From contig NZ_RBIR01000010.1 in NCBI RefSeq assembly GCF_003634095.1, forward strand, positions 1-64,000: DNA of 64,000 bases. The letters are read 5' to 3'. This DNA is from Arthrobacter oryzae. Its GTDB lineage: Bacteria > Actinomycetota > Actinomycetes > Actinomycetales > Micrococcaceae. Below are positions 58,385 through 64,000 of this stretch, piece by piece (position 1 is the stretch's first letter; the number at the start of each line of letters is the position of its first letter). The notes beneath the pieces are model-generated. The model was not told the DNA's origin, ran no database searches, and saw nothing but the letters and a program-made list of their open reading frames with translations. The position numbers and the translations under genes are program-made.

Positions 58385-60027
58385 ATGACGGACCCCTGAT
58401 CGTCCAGAGTGACAAGACCATCCTGCTGGAGGTTGACCACCACCTTGCCACAGAGGCCCGGCACGCCATCGCGGCGTTCGCCGAACTGGAACGGGCGCCT
58501 GAGCACGTGCACAGCTACCGGTTGACGCCGCTGGGGCTGTGGAACGCCCGGGCCGCCGGTTTGGACGCCGAAAAGGTGCTGGACACCGTCCTGAAGTATT
58601 CCCGGTTCCCGGTTCCGCACTCCCTGTTGATCGACGTCGAAGAAACCATGTCCCGGTACGGCCGCCTCCGGCTGGAAAAGGACCCGCAGCATGGTCTGGT
58701 CATGCGCACGTCCGACTACCCGGTGCTGGAAGAGGTCAGCCGCGCCAAGAAGATCGCCCCGCTGCTCGGGCCGCGGATCGACGGCGAGACGGTGGTGGTG
58801 CACTCCTCCCAGCGCGGCCAGCTCAAGCAACTGCTGCTCAAAATCGGCTGGCCGGCGGAGGACCTGGCAGGCTACGTTGACGGCACGCCGCACCCCATCA
58901 TGCTCAACGAAACCGGCTGGAAGCTCAGGCCCTACCAGCACCTGGCGGCGGAGAACTTCTGGGCCGGCGGCAGCGGCGTCGTCGTGCTCCCCTGCGGCGC
59001 CGGCAAAACCCTGGTCGGCGCCGCCGCCATGGCCACAAGCTCGACCACCACGCTGATCCTGGTGACCAACACCGTCTCGGCGCGGCAGTGGAAGGACGAG
59101 CTCCTCAAACGCACATCGCTGACCGAGGAGGAGATCGGCGAGTACTCCGGCTCCGTCAAGGAGGTCCGTCCGGTCACAATCGCCACGTACCAGGTCCTGA
59201 CCACCAAGCGCGGCGGGCTGTATCCGCACCTGGAGCTTGTGGATGGTAACGACTGGGGCCTGATCATCTACGACGAGGTCCACCTGCTCCCGGCACCGAT
59301 CTTCCGGATGACGGCGGATCTCCAGGCCCGGCGCCGGCTGGGGCTCACGGCCACCCTGGTTCGGGAGGACGGCCGGGAGGGCGAGGTCTTCAGCCTGATC
59401 GGCCCGAAGCGCTACGACGCCCCGTGGAAGGACATCGAAAGCCAGGGCTATATTGCGCCCGCCGACTGCGTGGAGGTCCGGGTGGACCTGCCCCGGGACG
59501 AACGGGTGGCCTACGCCATGGCCGAGGACGCGGACAAGTACCGTCTGTGCGCCACGTCCGAGACGAAGACCCGGGTGGTGGAGGAGCTGGTGGCCGAACA
59601 CGCGGGCGAACAGCTGCTGGTGATCGGACAGTACATTGACCAGCTCGACGAGATCGGCGAGCGCCTCAACGCACCCGTGATCAAGGGCGATACGTCGGTC
59701 AAGGAACGCCAGCGGCTCTTTGCAGCCTTCCGGGCCGGGGAGGTACAGACCCTGGTGGTGTCCAAGGTGGCCAACTTCTCCATTGACCTGCCGGAGGCGT
59801 CGGTCGCGATCCAGGTCTCAGGGTCCTTCGGCTCCCGGCAGGAGGAGGCCCAGCGGCTGGGCCGGCTGCTGCGGCCCAAGAAGGACGGCCGCGCCGCCCG
59901 GTTCTACTCCCTCGTGGCCCGGGACACCCTGGATCAGGATTTCGCGGCCAAGCGGCAGCGCTTCCTCGCCGAGCAGGGCTATGCCTACCGGATCATGGAT
60001 GCCAAGGATGTCGGCACCACCAGCTAA
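58381..60027 (+). CDS. DNA repair helicase XPB
   Basis: A 548-residue SF2 DNA helicase related to eukaryotic XPB. The N-terminal damage-recognition-like domain has VHSYRLTPLGLWNARAAG, Walker A is VVLPCGAGKTLVGAAA (residues 201-216), Walker B DEVH (298-301), the RED motif in ATLVREDGREGEVFSLIG and the C-terminal QVSGSFGSRQEEAQRLGRLL. It unwinds DNA 3'-5' during excision repair. The GTG start overlaps the upstream gene's stop, so translation is coupled. The gene pair is typical of actinobacteria. Confidence 0.95.
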   Translation: MNDGPLIVQSDKTILLEVDHHLATEARHAIAAFAELERAPEHVHSYRLTPLGLWNARAAGLDAEKVLDTVLKYSRFPVPHSLLIDVEETMSRYGRLRLEKDPQHGLVMRTSDYPVLEEVSRAKKIAPLLGPRIDGETVVVHSSQRGQLKQLLLKIGWPAEDLAGYVDGTPHPIMLNETGWKLRPYQHLAAENFWAGGSGVVVLPCGAGKTLVGAAAMATSSTTTLILVTNTVSARQWKDELLKRTSLTEEEIGEYSGSVKEVRPVTIATYQVLTTKRGGLYPHLELVDGNDWGLIIYDEVHLLPAPIFRMTADLQARRRLGLTATLVREDGREGEVFSLIGPKRYDAPWKDIESQGYIAPADCVEVRVDLPRDERVAYAMAEDADKYRLCATSETKTRVVEELVAEHAGEQLLVIGQYIDQLDEIGERLNAPVIKGDTSVKERQRLFAAFRAGEVQTLVVSKVANFSIDLPEASVAIQVSGSFGSRQEEAQRLGRLLRPKKDGRAARFYSLVARDTLDQDFAAKRQRFLAEQGYAYRIMDAKDVGTTS

Positions 60028-60107
60028 GCGGCCGGCACGCCTCCAGCCGACACCGCCCTCAGCCGGCACGAGCCCTCCGGCGCCGCCCACCCAACACCCA
60101 ACTTTCA

Positions 60108-60124
60108 CTCAGAAAACTCTCAGA
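60108..60124 (+). promoter_or_regulatory. Direct repeat CTCAGA-N5-CTCAGA upstream of the response regulator
   Basis: CTCAGA occurs at 60108-60113 and 60119-60124, an 11-base spacing typical of tandem OmpR/PhoB sites. It lies 22 bases before the regulator start, so autoregulation is plausible. Confidence 0.45.
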
Positions 60125-60145
60125 GTCTGGGAGCATCATGGGAGC

Positions 60146-60856
60146 ATGAAGAACAACGGTCCAGAAGCCAAGCTGCTCGTCGTCGATGATGAACCGAACA
60201 TCCGCGAGCTGCTGTCGACATCCCTGCGCTTCGCAGGCTTTGAAGTTGTCTCAGCCGGCACCGGACGCGAGGCCCTGGCCGCCGCCGAGCTGCACGCCCC
60301 GGACCTGGCCGTCCTGGACGTCATGCTCCCGGACATGGACGGGTTCACCGTCACGCGCCGCCTCCGCGCCGCCGGCAAACACTTCCCGGTCCTGTTCCTG
60401 ACGGCCAAGGATGACACCGAGGACAAAGTCACCGGCCTGACCGTGGGCGGCGACGACTACGTCACCAAGCCTTTCAGCCTCGACGAGGTGGTGGCCCGCA
60501 TCCGGGCGGTCCTCCGGCGCACGCAGCCCCAGATCGACGACGACGCCGTGATCCGGGTCGATGACCTGCAGCTCGACGACGACGCGCACGAGGTCCGCCG
60601 CGGCGGCACCGTGATCGAGCTGTCCCCCACGGAGTTCAAGCTCCTGCGCTACCTGATGCTCAACCCGAACCGGGTCCTGTCCAAGGCCCAGATCCTGGAC
60701 CACGTGTGGGAGTACGACTTCAACGGTGACGCCTCGATCGTGGAGTCCTACATCTCCTACCTGCGCCGCAAGGTGGATATCGATCCCGACGCCCCGGCGC
60801 TGATCCAGACCAAGCGCGGCGTCGGCTACGTTCTGCGGACAGCGGAGAAGCGCTGA
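60146..60856 (+). CDS. OmpR-family response regulator
   Basis: The 236-residue protein has a receiver domain with the acidic DDE at residues 14-16, phospho-acceptor Asp58 (AVLDVMLPDMDG), TAKDD and KPF, followed by a winged-helix output domain (ELSPTEFKLLRYLMLNPNRV and VESYISYLRRKVDID). GGGAG lies close before the ATG. The histidine kinase gene starts two bases after its stop, so it is a two-component pair of the MprA/TcrX type. The signal is unknown. Confidence 0.93.
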   Translation: MKNNGPEAKLLVVDDEPNIRELLSTSLRFAGFEVVSAGTGREALAAAELHAPDLAVLDVMLPDMDGFTVTRRLRAAGKHFPVLFLTAKDDTEDKVTGLTVGGDDYVTKPFSLDEVVARIRAVLRRTQPQIDDDAVIRVDDLQLDDDAHEVRRGGTVIELSPTEFKLLRYLMLNPNRVLSKAQILDHVWEYDFNGDASIVESYISYLRRKVDIDPDAPALIQTKRGVGYVLRTAEKR

Positions 60857-60858
60857 CC

Positions 60859-62325
60859 TTGCTGCTCCGCTGGAAGTCGGCCTCACTGCGGTCGCAGCTC
60901 GTGGCCATCATGATGGCCCTCATGCTGGTCGCCCTCACCGCCACGGGTGCTGGCACGCTGACCCTGCTGCACAGCTTCCTGCAGGGCCAGGTGGACGACA
61001 AACTCCGGGCCGCCGTCGATTCCGCACGCCAGCAGCAGTCCTTCACCCAGCTGCAGGAAACCACATCCAACGTTCCCACCGACTACTCCCTGATGCTCTT
61101 CAGCCCGGGCGCGAAACCCTGGGTCTTCGGCGGTGACAAGGACTCCCACCCGGCCATCAATACCATTTCCGCGGTTGAGGCCCGCGAGCGCCAGCAGGTC
61201 CCCTTCCAGGTGCGCGGTTCCGAAGGCGGCAACTGGAGGGTCGTGGCGGTCAACGTCGTGGACAACAACCAGCACAGCGCCGTCGTCGTGATCGGCCTTC
61301 CCCTGGACCCCGTCGACTCCGTCATGGAACACGCCGCCCTGGTAGTGGTGGGAGTCGGACTGCTCACCCTCGTGCTGGCGTTCTTCATCGCCACGTGGAC
61401 CGTCTCGCGGTCCTTCCGGCCGCTGGCCCGGGTGGAAAAGACGGCCGCCGCGATCGCTGCGGGGGATTTGTCCCGGCGCGTGGAGGTGGAGAACCCGGGC
61501 ACCGAGGTGGGCCGGCTCGGGAGCTCGCTCAACGCCATGCTGGCGCACATCGAGACGGCGTTCGCCGCCCGGATGGCGTCCGAGGAACGGATGCGGCGCT
61601 TCGCCGCCGACGCCTCCCACGAACTGCGCACCCCGCTGGTGACCATTCGGGGGTTCTCCGAGCTCTACCGGCACGGTGCGCTGTCCACCCCGGAGGACGT
61701 GGCCACCGCGATGGGACGGATCGAGAGCGAGGCCAAGCGCATGGGCGCCATGGTGGAGGATCTGCTGCTGCTCGCGAGGATCGATGAGCAACGCCCGTTG
61801 CAGCAGAAGCCGGCGGACCTCCTGCTGCTGGCCAACGACGCGGTGGTGGACACCCAGGCGACCGACCGCAGCCGCACCATCACCCTCACCGGCCTGGACG
61901 ACGCGGCCCCCGCCGCCGCTCCGGTGCTGGGCGATGAAGCCAAGCTGCGCCAAGTGGTCAGCAACCTGGTCGGCAATGCCCTGCGCTACACGCCGGAGGG
62001 AACCCCCATCGAAATCGGCGTCGGCGTCCGGACGGCTCCGGACGGCGCACGGCAGTCCGTGATCGAGGTCCGGGACCACGGGCCCGGTGTACCGGACGAC
62101 GAAGCGGCCCGGATCTTCGAGCGCTTCTACCGGGCGGACACCTCCAGGACGAGGGAAACCGGCGGCAGCGGTCTTGGCCTGGCGATCGTGGCCGCCATTG
62201 TCGGCGCGCATTCCGGGTCCGTGCGGGTCGGGAAGACCGACGGCGGCGGGGCCACCCTGGTGGTCAGCATCCCGTACCTGGACGAAGATGCCATGGAATT
62301 GTCCGCGGAAAAGATGTCCACATAG
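60859..62325 (+). CDS. Sensor histidine kinase
   Basis: The 488-residue protein has an N-terminal membrane segment (QLVAIMMALMLVALTATGAG), a sensor region of about 120 residues that would lie outside the cell, a second membrane segment (LVVVGVGLLTLVLAFFIATW), a HAMP linker, the H-box DASHELRTPLVTIRGFSELY with His254, and the ATP domain with NLVGNALRYTPEGT, RDHGPGVPDDEAARIFERFY and GGSGLGLAIV. The start is TTG, two bases after the regulator stop. It should phosphorylate the neighbouring response regulator. Confidence 0.9.
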   Translation: MLLRWKSASLRSQLVAIMMALMLVALTATGAGTLTLLHSFLQGQVDDKLRAAVDSARQQQSFTQLQETTSNVPTDYSLMLFSPGAKPWVFGGDKDSHPAINTISAVEARERQQVPFQVRGSEGGNWRVVAVNVVDNNQHSAVVVIGLPLDPVDSVMEHAALVVVGVGLLTLVLAFFIATWTVSRSFRPLARVEKTAAAIAAGDLSRRVEVENPGTEVGRLGSSLNAMLAHIETAFAARMASEERMRRFAADASHELRTPLVTIRGFSELYRHGALSTPEDVATAMGRIESEAKRMGAMVEDLLLLARIDEQRPLQQKPADLLLLANDAVVDTQATDRSRTITLTGLDDAAPAAAPVLGDEAKLRQVVSNLVGNALRYTPEGTPIEIGVGVRTAPDGARQSVIEVRDHGPGVPDDEAARIFERFYRADTSRTRETGGSGLGLAIVAAIVGAHSGSVRVGKTDGGGATLVVSIPYLDEDAMELSAEKMST

Positions 62326-62515
62326 GAGCCGACGGCGGTGTCCGCACCGCCCGCCGTCCCCCTACGCTCGAGGTGTCCGGCAACTCCGGATGAGGCAGAC
62401 GCTCCCCGCAGGCCGCGGCTTCAGACGCGCACGCTCCGATTTTCCCGGCGCCGTCCGCGGCATAGGTTCCGCTGCGGGCCCCTGCTGCCTCCCGAACATT
62501 CGAGAGGGCACTGCC

Positions 62516-62803
62516 ATGAGCATCATCTCCGTCGACACGGAACTCCTCCAGCTGAAATCCGCCAACGTCCAGGCCACGGTGGAGCGCATCAGTGCGGACG
62601 TCCACGCCATGAAGCGCGGGCTGGACGAGCTACAGGGCAGCTGGCGCGGCTCCGCGGCGACAAACTTCCAGAGCCTCGTCGCCGAGTGGACGCTGACCCA
62701 GGGCAGGGTCGAGGCGTCGCTGGCGTCGATCAATCTGGCGCTGAATTCCGCGGCTGCCACCTACGCCCAGGCAGAGCTGGGCAACGCCCAGCGCTTTATG
62801 TGA
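62516..62803 (+). CDS. WXG100 (ESAT-6-like) family protein
   Basis: The 95-residue protein is a helical hairpin of the WXG100 family. The turn shows GSWRGSAATNFQSLV, with W-R-G as the WXG motif, and both helices are Ala/Leu-rich (LLQLKSANVQATVERISADV at the start). These proteins are usually exported by type VII secretion as dimers. GAGAGGG precedes the ATG. No type VII genes are nearby, so it may be an orphan substrate. Confidence 0.88.
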   Translation: MSIISVDTELLQLKSANVQATVERISADVHAMKRGLDELQGSWRGSAATNFQSLVAEWTLTQGRVEASLASINLALNSAAATYAQAELGNAQRFM

Positions 62804-62816
62804 GCGGCACCGGGCT

Positions 62817-63926
62817 TCAGGCCTCGGGCGTGCCCTGGTGGAAACGCAGACGCCATTGCGCGCCTTCCAGGACCCACAGGGAGCTGCGCAGGGCTGATCC
62901 CGCGCGGTTCCGGGTGCGGTAGGTCAGGAGTATGGTCTGCTCGCCCAGCCGGTCCGCGCCCAACAGCTCCAGCTCCGTGGGTCCGCCCGGATTGTCTTCC
63001 AGGGCCATCAGCATGGCGTCACGGGTCCAGATCCGGCCGGAACTGCCGATTTCGGTGAAATCCGGGTGAAGCAGGACGCCGGTGCGCCCCAGGTCCGCCC
63101 GGGTTTCCGGGCGGAGCAGTTCACGCTCAAGGGACTCGACGACGCTCTCGGGGCTGATGTCCGCCGGGGCCCCGGCCCCGGCCTGTTCTTCGTCGAGTTC
63201 GCTGAAGAGGTCCGGTTCGTCGAAGACACCGGGCCTTCCGAACGGGCCAGCTTCGCCCACGGGGCCCGGCGCGCCAAAGAGTTCCTGCTGGCCGGCGAAC
63301 GACGGAGCCGCCTGCGGCGGGGTTGTTCGCGGGGCTTGCGGCGGCGCGGAGTCCGTTGCAGGGCGGGCGGCCTGACGCGCGGCCGTGCGGGGCGCCGTTG
63401 AGTCGGTCGGGCCGGCCTGCGCAGGCGCGCCCTCCGGGGCTGCCTCAGTGGCTCCCTCCGGGGTCCCGAACCCGGGGCCCTGCCGGACGGCTACGCCTTG
63501 CTGGTATGCCGTGGCTGCCGCCCTGGCGCGGTCGTCGGCGGCTTCGTTGAGCTCGTGCCCTGCATGGCCCCGCACCCATTCAAAGGTGTACTTTCGGCCT
63601 ACGAGTTCCCGGTCAATATCTTTGAGCAGGTCAACGTTCAGGACGGGCTTGCCGTCTGCCTTGCGCCAGCCTTTGCGCTTCCAGCCCGGCATCCACTTGG
63701 TCACGGCGTTGATGACGTACTGGCTGTCGCAGAGGATCAGCAGGTCTTCGGCGGGCATATGCGCGGTGGCCCGGAACAGGTCCAGCACCGCCATCAGTTC
63801 GCCCTGGTTGTTGGTGCCGTGGGGCCACCCGCCAGCCCGCCAGCAGTCGTCATTCACGTACCAGGCCCAGCCGGCAGGGCCGGGATTTCCTAAAGCCGAA
63901 CCGTCGGCCGCTGCTGTAATCGTCAC
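62817..63926 (-). CDS. Ribonuclease HI fused to a DUF4440-like domain
   Basis: The 369-residue protein has an N-terminal RNase HI (about residues 1-147) with catalytic Asp8, Glu43 (NNQGELMAVL), Asp67 (CDSQYVINAV) and Asp131 near WVRGHAGHELNEAADDRARA. It degrades RNA in RNA-DNA hybrids. An Ala/Pro/Thr-rich linker of about 100 residues leads to a C-terminal region (about 260-369) with GRIWTRDAMLMALE and SLWVLEGAQWRLRFHQGTP, which resembles DUF4440/NTF2-like folds. The GTG at 63926 is preferred over an upstream in-frame start because it gives the usual RNase H beginning. Confidence 0.85.
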   Translation of the reverse strand: MTITAAADGSALGNPGPAGWAWYVNDDCWRAGGWPHGTNNQGELMAVLDLFRATAHMPAEDLLILCDSQYVINAVTKWMPGWKRKGWRKADGKPVLNVDLLKDIDRELVGRKYTFEWVRGHAGHELNEAADDRARAAATAYQQGVAVRQGPGFGTPEGATEAAPEGAPAQAGPTDSTAPRTAARQAARPATDSAPPQAPRTTPPQAAPSFAGQQELFGAPGPVGEAGPFGRPGVFDEPDLFSELDEEQAGAGAPADISPESVVESLERELLRPETRADLGRTGVLLHPDFTEIGSSGRIWTRDAMLMALEDNPGGPTELELLGADRLGEQTILLTYRTRNRAGSALRSSLWVLEGAQWRLRFHQGTPEA

Positions 63927-64000
63927 TGACCTATCCTGCCAGACCCTGCTGACACCCGCCGACCCGGCCCCGCTTCCGGCCCCAAACCGCCGTCCCAAAC

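Overview
The window is a high-GC actinobacterial chromosome segment, most likely from the family Micrococcaceae (Arthrobacter/Pseudarthrobacter type). The pointers are GTG and TTG starts, start/stop overlaps, a Cgl0159-type aldolase in an inositol cluster, DUF3027 next to a long cold-shock protein, an XPB helicase pair, and c-di-AMP riboswitches in front of cell-wall hydrolases. No phage, IS element, plasmid or CRISPR genes were seen, and nearly all of it is dense, ordinary chromosomal coding sequence. The genus is inferred from gene content.

Region 1 (1-16.1 kb) is a myo-inositol catabolism island. A sugar ABC transporter (permease cut by the window edge, plus lipoprotein) and a divergent GntR/UTRA regulator with iolB lie at the left. 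A divergent MarR/MFS pair interrupts the island. A long leftward operon then runs iolC, a Cgl0159-type aldolase, iolD, iolA/mmsA, an iolE-like gene, iolG, iolH and an inositol-type MFS porter. A tautomerase gene sits just upstream of iolC. One motif, roughly TTTGTCCTGACATA, recurs before the ABC lipoprotein, the gntR gene, iolC and the tautomerase gene, and probably marks the regulon.

Region 2 (16.2-26.1 kb) holds an arsR-SRPBCC pair flanked by two copies of a palindromic element, then sucCD, the helicase pcrA, an inositol-monophosphatase-like gene and a membrane protein. The last two sit between two arrays of a short repeated motif (core ATGAGCATGTCCC). A TPR protein then stands divergent to a 49-residue secreted peptide gene, a layout reminiscent of peptide-signalling pairs.

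Region 3 (26.2-32.3 kb) is a candidate c-di-GMP and polysaccharide locus: a membrane GT2 synthase, a DUF7793 (STAS-like) protein and a HAMP-GGDEF-EAL protein in one overlapping operon, divergent from a secreted GH18-type hydrolase.

Region 4 (32.3-43.8 kb) holds a DUF998 membrane protein, tRNA-Arg(CCT), a DUF6314-like protein with a NUDIX hydrolase, an ABC exporter with an ABC-F protein (the latter behind a leader ORF and hairpin), an HTH protein with two tandem paralogous membrane proteins, and a GH38 alpha-mannosidase.

Region 5 (43.8-50.7 kb) carries molybdenum cofactor genes (mobA, DUF6457, moeA, fdhD), an HNH endonuclease, and NlpC/P60 and M23 cell-wall hydrolases, each behind a ydaO-type c-di-AMP riboswitch.

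Region 6 (50.8-64 kb) holds a DtxR-family regulator, serC, an MFS exporter, DUF3027 and a cold-shock protein, then a rightward run of a small membrane protein, an XPB-associated protein, XPB helicase, a two-component system and a WXG100 protein. It ends with a leftward RNase HI fused to a DUF4440-like domain.
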